Below are positions 1 through 5,397 of a DNA stretch of 7,675 nt, in pieces. Origin of the DNA: an uncultured Eubacteriales bacterium (GTDB lineage Bacteria > Bacillota > Clostridia > Oscillospirales > Butyricicoccaceae); assembly GCA_910585875.1 (NCBI GenBank), contig CAJUIK010000082.1, positions 1 to 7,675 on the forward strand, read 5' to 3'. Both the position numbers and the translations under genes were made by a program. The first letter of the stretch is position 1. Every line of letters starts with the position of its first letter. The notes beneath the pieces were generated by a model. It ran no database searches, was not told the origin of the DNA, and saw only the letters and a program-made list of their open reading frames with translations.

Positions 1-12
1 CTAACAAAAGAT

Positions 13-41
13 ATTATACTCGCCCGCCGGCCGATTGTCAA
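13..41 (-). promoter_or_regulatory. Perfect consensus sigma-A promoter, leftward
   Basis: On the minus strand TTGACA (41-36) and TATAAT (18-13) are both perfect matches to the housekeeping consensus and are separated by exactly 17 bases. Transcription would start near position 6 and leave the window, so the gene it drives is not visible. A promoter this strong is typical of stable RNA or highly expressed genes. It lies beyond the tRNA-Thr terminator and so is a separate unit. Confidence 0.8.
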
Positions 42-57
42 GAGATAAATGCTATCG

Positions 58-79
58 GCGGCAATTTTTTCTTTGCCGC
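58..79. repeat. Short inverted repeat upstream of the edge promoter
   Basis: GCGGCAA (58-64) and TTGCCGC (73-79) form a perfect 7-bp stem around a T-rich 8-base loop. It lies just upstream of the -35 box of the leftward edge promoter and just downstream of the tRNA terminator. It could be a second stem of the terminator region, or an operator or upstream element. No T-run follows it on either strand, so it is not itself a clear terminator. Confidence 0.4.
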
Positions 80-87
80 AGGCGGCG

Positions 88-124
88 AACAAAAAGAACG
101 CCGCTTTGCAAACACAAAGCGGCG
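88..124 (-). terminator. Intrinsic terminator of the tRNA-Thr transcript
   Basis: A perfect 10-bp stem, CGCCGCTTTG (99-108) with CAAAGCGGCG (115-124), encloses a 6-base loop. Read on the minus strand it is followed by TTCTTTTTG (98-90), a T-rich tract. It sits about 84 bases downstream of the CCA end of the tRNA and fits termination of that transcript. Confidence 0.75.
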
Positions 125-207
125 CATATCTCTGGAGCGGGCGAACGGATTTACACCGCTATCTCTTGCCGGGAAGGCAAGCGGCTTAAAAATTAGCCCA
201 CACCCAC

Positions 208-283
<76 letters not shown>

Positions 284-302
284 GCGTCCTGAACGCTCAT
301 TT

Positions 303-331
303 ATTATACAAGACGCCGGAGCTTTTGTCCA
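303..331 (-). promoter_or_regulatory. Promoter of tRNA-Thr
   Basis: On the minus strand TGGACA (331-326, five of six matches to TTGACA) and a perfect TATAAT (308-303) are separated by 17 bases. The expected start near 296 lies about a dozen bases before the first tRNA base at 283. This fits a short 5' leader for RNase P processing. Confidence 0.8.
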
Positions 332-400
332 GCTTTTTTTGAAAATAATTTAAAATTCTTTTTCCGCAGGAGCTCCCTCCTCGGAAGTCTTTCTTCAAGA

Positions 401-429
401 TGGATTTTTTCCCTCGGATATGATATAAT
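401..429 (+). promoter_or_regulatory. Extended -10 promoter of the barnase-barstar operon
   Basis: TGATATAAT (421-429) gives an extended -10 (TGn plus perfect TATAAT). At 17 bases upstream the -35 is weak: TGGATT (401-406, three of six). Extended -10 elements commonly compensate for a poor -35. The start would be near 436, leaving a leader of about 30 bases before the ribonuclease start codon. It appears to be the only good promoter for the four genes that follow. Confidence 0.7.
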
Positions 430-451
430 TCTTGTCGCAATTGCAAAAGAC

Positions 452-470
452 AGGAGGAAACATGCAATGA
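452..470 (+). promoter_or_regulatory. Ribosome binding site with a two-codon mini-ORF
   Basis: A perfect AGGAGG (452-457) is followed by three ATG codons. ATG at 462 is only 4 bases away and reads Met-Gln-stop (462-470). ATG at 467 is 9 bases away and opens the ribonuclease, overlapping the mini-ORF's TGA as ATGA. ATG at 471 is in another frame. Spacing favours 467. The mini-ORF could mean some ribosomes terminate and restart at 467, or it could be chance. Confidence 0.5.
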
Positions 471-1045
471 ATGCAAAACGCCTTTTCCGGCGGTTCTCTT
501 CTCTGCTGCTGGCCTTGCTGCTGGCCCTGCCGCTCTTCGGCTGCGACGCGCTGCTCCTTCCCGCAGACGAGCCCGCCGGATCGGCAGACCAGGAAAGCCC
601 CGGCGTCCCGGAACAGCCGGAAACCCCGCCGACAGAAAATACGGTCGAAGAAGCCCCGCCAGAATCTCAGCCGTCGGAATCAGAGGAAACCAGCCTGGCC
701 GAAGACGGTTGGTACTCCTCAAAGGAAGACGTGGCGCTGTATCTTCATCTTTACGGCCGTCTGCCGGACAATTTTGTCTCCAAGGCGGACGCCCAGGCCG
801 CGGGATGGACCGGCGGCAATGTGGAGCGATATACCGGCGAAGGGACGGCCATAGGCGGCAGCCGCTTCGGCAATTACGAGGAATTGTTGCCTAAAGCAGA
901 AGGCCGAACCTATCAGGAGTGCGACATTGACACAGTAGGCGCTTCCTCTCGAGGCGCCAAACGCATCGTCTTTTCCAACGACGGTCTGATCTATTACACA
1001 GACGACCATTACGAGAGCTTTGAATTGCTCTATGGAGAGCCATGA
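467..1045 (+). CDS. Barnase-family ribonuclease lipoprotein
   Basis: Predicted guanyl-preferring, single-strand ribonuclease of the barnase (N1/T1) family, exported and lipid-anchored. Residues 1-25 are a signal peptide (MNAKRLFRR, then a Leu/Ala core) ending in a lipobox, LFGC, with Cys26. Residues 33-77 are a Pro/Glu/Ser-rich tether. The nuclease domain spans about 80-190. Alignment by eye to barnase gives Lys27=Lys106, Glu60=Glu138, Glu73=Glu151 (general base), Arg83=Arg162, Arg87=Arg166 and His102=His181 (general acid), all kept. Arg59 is replaced by Tyr137. The segments LPDNF, AQAAGW, GRTY, ECDI and TDDHYESF are typical of the family. Its stop codon overlaps the barstar start (ATGA), so the two are translationally coupled. 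Classical barnase is freely secreted, so the lipobox and tether suggest display on the cell surface. Family assignment is firm; anchoring is inferred from sequence. Confidence 0.93.
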   Translation: MNAKRLFRRFSSLLLALLLALPLFGCDALLLPADEPAGSADQESPGVPEQPETPPTENTVEEAPPESQPSESEETSLAEDGWYSSKEDVALYLHLYGRLPDNFVSKADAQAAGWTGGNVERYTGEGTAIGGSRFGNYEELLPKAEGRTYQECDIDTVGASSRGAKRIVFSNDGLIYYTDDHYESFELLYGEP

Positions 1046-1308
1046 TGAAGACAATTCTACTGGAGGGCGGTTCGCTGGCCCAACGGGATCGAGCCATGGA
1101 ACTGCTGGGCGCGGCCTTTCATTTCCCCGCCTGGCGGGGCCGGAACCTGGATGCTCTGTGCGACTGCTTGTGGGAGCTCAGCCAGCCCACGACGCTGGAA
1201 ATCCAAAACCACAACCAAACAGCCGTCTCCCCCTTTGGAAGCAGGCTTTTGCAGGCGCTGGAGCAATGCGCCGCCGAAAACCCCCGCTTCTCCCTGATTC
1301 TGCGATAA
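1042..1308 (+). CDS. Barstar-family ribonuclease inhibitor
   Basis: Predicted cytoplasmic inhibitor that plugs the active site of the ribonuclease encoded just upstream. The 88 residues match barstar in length (about 90). The signature segment at residues 29-43 reads PAWRGRNLDALCDCL. Asp37 and Asp41 correspond to barstar Asp35 and Asp39, the key contacts to the nuclease active site. Barstar Tyr29 is replaced by Trp31, and the position of barstar Glu76 appears to be Gln75, with Glu74 beside it. No signal peptide is present, consistent with protecting the producer's cytoplasm before export. The start is at the ATGA overlap (1042). A second ATG at 1045 is better spaced from GGAGAG (1034-1039) and would shorten it by one residue. 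Close coupling ensures inhibitor is made with toxin. Confidence 0.9.
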   Translation: MMKTILLEGGSLAQRDRAMELLGAAFHFPAWRGRNLDALCDCLWELSQPTTLEIQNHNQTAVSPFGSRLLQALEQCAAENPRFSLILR

Positions 1309-1353
1309 TACGGCGTTTTACCCCCTCAACTTCCTATGGAAAGGCAGGACGCT

Positions 1354-2760
1354 ATGAAACCCAAATTGGACAAACAGGAATCCCGAGCCCTGGCGGCCAT
1401 CATCTTGGGCTTGGCTTGGCCCACCATCGTGGAGCAGGTGATGCACACCGCCGTGCAGTACATCGACACCGCCATGGTGGGCGCTCTGGGCGCTCGGGCA
1501 ACGGCGGCGGTGGGCGCCACCAGCACAGTGGGATGGCTGGTTTTCGGCATGATCTCTGCTTTTGGCGTGGGGTTTTTGGCCGTCATTGCCCGGGCCTGCG
1601 GCGCAGGGGACCGGGAAGCCGCTCGGCAGGCGGCGGGCCAAGCCGTTTTAGTCACGCTGGCCGTGGGGGCGGTCTTTACCGCTCTTCCCTTGGCTCTGAG
1701 CAACGTTATTCCGGCCTGGATGCAGGTGGAAGCCGAGATTCGTCCTTTGGCCTCCTCCTATTTCTTTATCCTCTATCTGCCCATGCTGCCCCGGACGGCC
1801 AGCGCCATCTTCGGCACGGCTCTGCGGGCCGCCGGCGACACCAAAACCCCTATGAAAGTGGGCGTCATTGTCAATCTAATCAATATCGCCCTGAATTTTC
1901 TTCTCATTTATCCTTCTCGCACAGTCACGGTCTTTTCCGTTTCCTTCGTCCTTCCTGGCGCGGGGCTGGGCGTCGTCGGCGCGGCGGCGGCCAGCGCCGT
2001 CGCCTATACTTGGGGCGGCCTGCATATTTCTTGGGCCTTGTGGCGCCATCCCCTGCTCTCTCCCAAAGGCGCCAGCCTGCGGCCGGATAGGCGAATTCTC
2101 AAGCCCTGCCTGAAAATCGCCTTCCCAAATATGCTTCAGCGCTTTGGAACCTCTCTGGGTTTCGTGGCCTTTGCCGCCATGATCAATTCTCTGGGGCACA
2201 TCTCTACTGCGGCCCATACCATCGCCAACACCGTGGAATCCGCTTTTTATATCCCTGGCTATGGGATGCAGACCGCCGCCGCCACTCTAACGGGCAACGC
2301 CTACGGCGCAGGGGACGGCCGACGCATGAAAAATCTGGCCTCTGTTTTTATCCCCATCGAAATCGGCTTGATGATTCTTTCCGGCGGCGCGCTGTTCGCT
2401 TCCGCGCCGGCGCTGATGGGGTTGTTTTCCTCCAATCCGGAGGTGGTTTCTCTGGGCGTCGTGGTGCTGCGGATGGTGGCCGTCTCCGAGCCGCTGTACG
2501 GCTTTTCTATCATTATCGAGGGTATGATGATGGGAGTCGGCAAGACGAAGGAACCCTTCCTTTACAATGTGTTAGGAATGTGGTGTGTGCGCATCGCAGG
2601 CTCTTTTCTCTGCACACAGCTACTGGATATGGGGTTGGTCGCGGCTTGGGCCTGCATGATCGCCCACAATATGCTGCTGTTTGTCTTTTATCTCGTCGCC
2701 TATCTTCGGGGTTCCTGGAACCCTTTGCAGGAAAAAGCCGCGGCAAACGGAATAACATAA
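1354..2760 (+). CDS. MATE family efflux transporter
   Basis: Twelve-helix membrane antiporter of the MATE family (MepA/NorM-like), which exports drugs or metabolites using a Na+ or H+ gradient; the substrate cannot be told from sequence. It begins with a short charged N-terminus, MKPKLDKQE. The first helix contains LAWPTIVEQ, followed by YIDTAMVGALG, a typical MATE helix 1-2 signature. Further helices run to a C-terminal hydrophobic segment ending near residue 458. At 468 residues it is the usual length. I chose ATG 1354 because GAAAGG and AGGA (1339-1349) precede it at usable spacing. The in-frame ATG at 1336 adds six residues and has no ribosome binding site. It lies 45 bases after barstar with no terminator between, so it probably shares that transcript. 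Whether it is functionally tied to the ribonuclease is unknown. Confidence 0.93.
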   Translation: MKPKLDKQESRALAAIILGLAWPTIVEQVMHTAVQYIDTAMVGALGARATAAVGATSTVGWLVFGMISAFGVGFLAVIARACGAGDREAARQAAGQAVLVTLAVGAVFTALPLALSNVIPAWMQVEAEIRPLASSYFFILYLPMLPRTASAIFGTALRAAGDTKTPMKVGVIVNLINIALNFLLIYPSRTVTVFSVSFVLPGAGLGVVGAAAASAVAYTWGGLHISWALWRHPLLSPKGASLRPDRRILKPCLKIAFPNMLQRFGTSLGFVAFAAMINSLGHISTAAHTIANTVESAFYIPGYGMQTAAATLTGNAYGAGDGRRMKNLASVFIPIEIGLMILSGGALFASAPALMGLFSSNPEVVSLGVVVLRMVAVSEPLYGFSIIIEGMMMGVGKTKEPFLYNVLGMWCVRIAGSFLCTQLLDMGLVAAWACMIAHNMLLFVFYLVAYLRGSWNPLQEKAAANGIT

Positions 2761-2778
2761 AGAAAAAGGAGAGTTCTC

Positions 2779-3486
2779 ATGGGGTTTCGAGATAAAATTG
2801 CCGTCGTCACCGGCGGCGCCAACGGCATCGGCAAATGTATCGCCCAGCAATTTGAAAAAGAAGGCGCTCAAGTCTGTATCGTCGATCTGGCGGAAAACCC
2901 CTGTTTTGTAGGGGACATAGCGGACCCAGAGGTCCTGCGCCGGTTCGCGGACCAAACCATCGGCCGGCACGGCCATATCGACTATCTGATCAACAACGCC
3001 AAACCCCTATCTCTGGGCGTCGACCGATGCGATTACGAGCAATTCAATTACGCCCTTCGGGTGGGCGTCTCCGCCCCCTTTTTGCTGACTCAGCTCTTTC
3101 TCCCCTATTTCCGTCCAGGCGCCAGCATCGTCAATATCTCTTCCAGCCGAGATCGGATGAGCCAGCCCTTTACCGAAAGCTATACCGCCGCCAAAGGCGG
3201 CGTTTCCGCGCTGACTCACGCCTTAGCCGTTAGTTTGGCGGGCAAAGTCCGCGTCAATTCCGTCTCCCCCGGATGGATCGACGTTCATTCTGCCGTTTAC
3301 GCCGGCCCAGACGCCAGCCAGCATCCGGCGGGCCGGGTCGGCAATCCTATGGACATTGCCAACGCCGTCCTGTTTCTCTGTTCAGACCAAGCCGGTTTCA
3401 TCACCGGCCAGGATCTGTGCGTAGACGGCGGCATGACCAAATTGATGATTTATCATGACGACTTCGGTTGGAACTATCAAGACTGA
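2779..3486 (+). CDS. Short-chain dehydrogenase/reductase (SDR), atypical active site
   Basis: NAD(P)-dependent oxidoreductase of the classical SDR superfamily, 235 residues, single Rossmann domain; the substrate is unknown. The cofactor loop is TGGANGIG (11-18). Asp36 at the end of strand 2 favours NAD(H). The active site has Ser122, Tyr135 and Lys139 (YTAAK). SPGWI (about 168-172) and the C-terminal DGGM segment are typical. Two departures are visible. The NNAG motif reads NNAK (72-75), and the helix-4 asparagine of the catalytic tetrad appears to be Gly96 (RVGVSAPF where VNLxGxF is usual). AAGGAGA (2766-2772) lies 6 bases before ATG. The gene follows the MATE gene by 18 bases, so it is very likely cotranscribed, and it ends the operon at the hairpin at 3506-3539. 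Confidence 0.9.
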   Translation: MGFRDKIAVVTGGANGIGKCIAQQFEKEGAQVCIVDLAENPCFVGDIADPEVLRRFADQTIGRHGHIDYLINNAKPLSLGVDRCDYEQFNYALRVGVSAPFLLTQLFLPYFRPGASIVNISSSRDRMSQPFTESYTAAKGGVSALTHALAVSLAGKVRVNSVSPGWIDVHSAVYAGPDASQHPAGRVGNPMDIANAVLFLCSDQAGFITGQDLCVDGGMTKLMIYHDDFGWNYQD

Positions 3487-3505
3487 CCCCTTTCGCTTCT
3501 CAAGA

Positions 3506-3539
3506 AACGCCCCGGCGGAGAAAATCCCGCCGGGGCGTT
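3506..3539. terminator. Bidirectional terminator between convergent genes
   Basis: A perfect 13-bp stem, AACGCCCCGGCGG (3506-3518) with CCGCCGGGGCGTT (3527-3539), encloses an 8-base loop. It lies 20 bases after the SDR stop and only 2 bases beyond the stop codon of the convergent hydrolase gene. The T-tracts are short on both sides (TTGTTC rightward, TTTCTTG leftward), so it probably serves both transcripts. The very GC-rich stem may compensate for the weak tracts. Confidence 0.75.
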
Positions 3540-3541
3540 GT

Positions 3542-4183
3542 TCAGCAGAAAAAGCGGTGTCCTTCCATCTCGAAACAATACGTCAGTTGGCGCTCAAACC
3601 AATTGGCCGTTTTTTTGCCAGTATATCGAGGGGCGTAAAAATACAAGGCGCCGCCGGTGGTGTCCGGCTGGTAGACGGCGGCGTAAACCGCGTTGATGGT
3701 GTCGGCGTCCGGCTTCCACTTGGGGGCATAATAATTTTTGATGGACACGGGAAACTGATTGGGGGCGTGGAGCACCTCTGAGACGCTGCCTGGGAATTGA
3801 GGGGCCAGCACCCGGTTGACGATGACGTTGGCCACCGCCACTTTATGGGCATAACTGGCGCCGTGGACTTCCCGTTCCACAACGTGCTCAATCATAGACA
3901 CCTCTTGGGGGGAAAGGGCGATTTTTGCCTTGGGGGCGGGCTGGGCGGCAGAAGCCATAACCGCTTTGGCAGGCTCCTTCTTGGAAGCGGGGGCTTCCGG
4001 CAGAGGAGATTCCGCAATCATCGGCCTGGCGCCGTTTTGCCCCCATTCCGCCGCCATATCCGCCAGGCGGGCAGTCGCGCCGGCCATCTCTCCCTTGGCC
4101 TGAGCCGCTTCTATTGGGCCGGCTAACGCCGCCAACAAGCCCGCCGTCAGCAGGGCCGTCTTCCGAGTCCATTTTTTGTCCAT
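3542..4183 (-). CDS. SleB-like secreted cell wall hydrolase
   Basis: Predicted peptidoglycan hydrolase of the SleB/CwlJ hydrolase_2 family, which includes spore cortex-lytic enzymes that act as lytic transglycosylases. Residues 1-29 form a signal peptide (KKWTRK, hydrophobic core, AQA cleavage site). Residues 30-88 are a low-complexity Ala/Pro/Lys/Glu linker. The catalytic domain runs from about 95 to 213. EVHGASYAHKVAVANVIVNR aligns with the family motif EARGExYxGxVAVAxVxxNR, making Glu105 the likely catalytic acid. FPGSVSEVL, the Asn-Gln-Phe segment and GGALYFYAP are further family blocks. At 213 residues it is close to the family length. There is no peptidoglycan-binding repeat like that of SleB. 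The start is set by AGGAGG (4197-4192), 8 bases from ATG 4183; in-frame extension upstream has no support. A role in cortex or vegetative wall turnover is inference. Confidence 0.88.
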   Translation of the reverse strand: MDKKWTRKTALLTAGLLAALAGPIEAAQAKGEMAGATARLADMAAEWGQNGARPMIAESPLPEAPASKKEPAKAVMASAAQPAPKAKIALSPQEVSMIEHVVEREVHGASYAHKVAVANVIVNRVLAPQFPGSVSEVLHAPNQFPVSIKNYYAPKWKPDADTINAVYAAVYQPDTTGGALYFYAPRYTGKKTANWFERQLTYCFEMEGHRFFC

Positions 4184-4221
4184 TGATGGGTCCTCCTTTT
4201 GCTGTCCGCCCTTCGTCCTGC

Positions 4222-4250
4222 TTGCAATCCAACCCCTCTTCTGGTATAAT
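4222..4250 (+). promoter_or_regulatory. Extended -10 promoter of the DUF3592-like gene
   Basis: TTGCAA (4222-4227, four of six to the -35 consensus) and a perfect TATAAT (4245-4250) have 17 bases between them. TGG sits directly before the -10, making it extended. The start near 4257 leaves a leader of about 40 bases. The opposite, leftward gene must have its own promoter in this 114-base gap, but none stands out. Confidence 0.7.
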
Positions 4251-4297
4251 TGGTTAATATCTACTGATTCTACTGCATCAAAACGGAGGGCTCGTCC

Positions 4298-4690
4298 ATG
4301 TCGTTTTTCTTTTATGGGTTTGACGCTATCAGCCTGGGATGGCTGTGCCGAGGCCTTTTTTCCTTGGCCCGCTGGTTCCAGGCCCGCCGCTATGTCGGGC
4401 CTGTCCAGGGAAAGGTGATCCGCTATCGCCCAAATTTCCATTGGGGAGGGCGTTTTATAGCCACAGTGGAATATATGGCCGAGGGCTCGCTGTACCGCCG
4501 ACCTTGGGTCCCGACGCCTTGGCGAGAAGAATTGCAGGAGGGAAAACCGGCGGAGCTGCTGTACGACCCGCAAAATCCTCTCCATTTTGTGCTGGCCGGC
4601 GACAACATTCTGCTCCGTCAAGGCCTATCCGGCCTGTTGCTCGCGCTGTGCTATCTTTTGCTCGCCTTTGGATACCGTCGGTTCTCGTAA
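4298..4690 (+). CDS. Small DUF3592-like membrane protein
   Basis: A 130-residue protein of unknown function. A hydrophobic N-terminal stretch (about residues 3-27) and a clear C-terminal membrane helix (109-126, GLSGLLLALCYLLLAFGYRRF region) flank a central beta-rich part. That part has the pattern GxVIRYRP...ATVEYMAEG...YRRPW followed by GKPAELLYDPQNP (82-94). The last block, in which a chosen length value is followed by a tyrosine-Asp-Pro-x-Asn-Pro turn, is characteristic of DUF3592 proteins, so I call it DUF3592-like with moderate confidence. GGAGGG (4285-4290) lies 7 bases before ATG. It is a single-gene unit with its own promoter and the hairpin at 4814-4860. It diverges from the hydrolase gene by 114 bases; no functional link can be shown. 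Confidence 0.75.
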   Translation: MSFFFYGFDAISLGWLCRGLFSLARWFQARRYVGPVQGKVIRYRPNFHWGGRFIATVEYMAEGSLYRRPWVPTPWREELQEGKPAELLYDPQNPLHFVLAGDNILLRQGLSGLLLALCYLLLAFGYRRFS

Positions 4691-4813
4691 GGCAGTATGC
4701 CCAATCTGCCCAATTTTATTATATTTTGACGGGAAATCGACTTGAGAAACGTCAAAGCGCTTTCGAGCCGCTGAAAAAATAACCTCTTCCCCCTCAGCGC
4801 GCGATTAAAGCGC
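4691..4813. other. Intergenic trailer with short inverted repeats
   Basis: No gene is seen here. Two small inverted repeats are present: TTTGACG (4725-4731) with CGTCAAA (4750-4756), and CGCTGA (4769-4774) with TCAGCG (4794-4799). If transcribed with the DUF3592-like gene this would be a long, structured 3' untranslated region ending at the terminator. A small RNA released from it is possible, but no dedicated promoter is clear. Confidence 0.35.
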
Positions 4814-4863
4814 AAAAAGCCGGACGGCGTCTGTATGCAAAAGACGTCGTCCGGCTTTTTCTT
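4814..4863. terminator. Strong intrinsic terminator, mainly rightward
   Basis: A 19-bp stem pairs AAAAAGCCGGACGGCGTCT (4814-4832) with positions 4842-4860 around a 9-base loop. The only imperfection is G opposite T. In the rightward RNA this is a G-U wobble; in the leftward RNA it is an A-C mismatch. Rightward the stem runs into TTTTTCTT, so it fits the DUF3592-like transcript best. It lies 27 bases beyond the ispF stop and may also end that leftward transcript. Confidence 0.85.
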
Positions 4864-4889
4864 GCCAATGTATTGGATCTTAAATTTTT

Positions 4890-5372
4890 TCAGCTCTCTT
4901 TTTCAATCAGGGCCACGGCGTAGGCTTTGACTCCTTCTCCCCGACCGGTAAAGCCCAAAGTTTCCTCGGTTTTTGCTTTGATATTCACCTGATCTGAGCA
5001 GATATCCAGCGCCCGAGCCAAATTCTCCTTCATCTGTCCAAAATAAGGGGAAAGCTTTGGCCGCTGGGCCACGATCACAGCGTCGATATTGACGGGCCTC
5101 CAACCGGCGCGCTTCAGCAAAGCGCCGGTTTGCTCCAACAGCTTCATGCTGTCCGCGCCCCGATAGGCCGGATCGGAGTCAGGAAAATGGACGCCGATAT
5201 CGTCCATGCCGGCGGCGCCCAGCAGGGCGTCGATAACGGCGTGGGCCGGGGCGTCGGCGTCGCTGTGCCCCAGCAACCCCTTTTCATAAGGGATTTCTAC
5301 GCCGCACAAAATCAGTTTGCGCCCCTCCGTCAGTCGGTGTACGTCGTACCCGTTTCCAATCCGCATGGTCAT
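4890..5372 (-). CDS. ispF: 2-C-methyl-D-erythritol 2,4-cyclodiphosphate synthase (IspF)
   Basis: Converts CDP-methylerythritol 2-phosphate to the 2,4-cyclodiphosphate with release of CMP, the fifth step of the MEP isoprenoid pathway, in the cytoplasm as a homotrimer. At 160 residues it has the normal family length. Visible landmarks are GNGYDVHRL (6-14) with metal ligands Asp10 and His12, the GHSDAD loop (35-40), His44 as third metal ligand, and HFPDSD (62-67). Near the C-terminus is the KTEETLGFTGRGEG block that binds the cytidine moiety. The start at ATG 5372 is set by GGAGG (5383-5379), 6 bases away; ATG 5366 is possible but less well spaced, and an upstream TTG lacks a site. It follows ispD by 25 bases and so is cotranscribed. 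Confidence 0.97.
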   Translation of the reverse strand: MTMRIGNGYDVHRLTEGRKLILCGVEIPYEKGLLGHSDADAPAHAVIDALLGAAGMDDIGVHFPDSDPAYRGADSMKLLEQTGALLKRAGWRPVNIDAVIVAQRPKLSPYFGQMKENLARALDICSDQVNIKAKTEETLGFTGRGEGVKAYAVALIEKES

Positions 5373-5397
5373 AAAGCCCCTCCGCTTTTGCAATCGT

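Noticed and set aside
297..722. Minus-strand open frame antisense to the ribonuclease signal and linker
   Set aside because: It overlaps the tRNA promoter and the ribonuclease gene and has no recognisable domain.
1281..1309. GATAAT at 1304-1309 as an internal promoter for the MATE gene
   Set aside because: The -35 position holds only CCCCCG, and there is no extended -10.
1020..2090. Long plus-strand open frame of 356 codons overlapping barstar and the MATE gene
   Set aside because: It is rich in Gly/Arg/Ser, out of frame with two clearly recognised families, and has no domain signal. It is a shadow of GC-rich codons.
4184..4621. Upstream in-frame extension of the SleB-like hydrolase
   Set aside because: It would run antisense through the DUF3592-like gene. 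The start at 4183 has a perfect AGGAGG and a signal peptide.
4718..4756. Leftward TATAAT near 4719-4724 as a promoter
   Set aside because: No -35 at usable spacing (TTGACG is about 26 bases away), and it would only transcribe antisense to the DUF3592-like gene.
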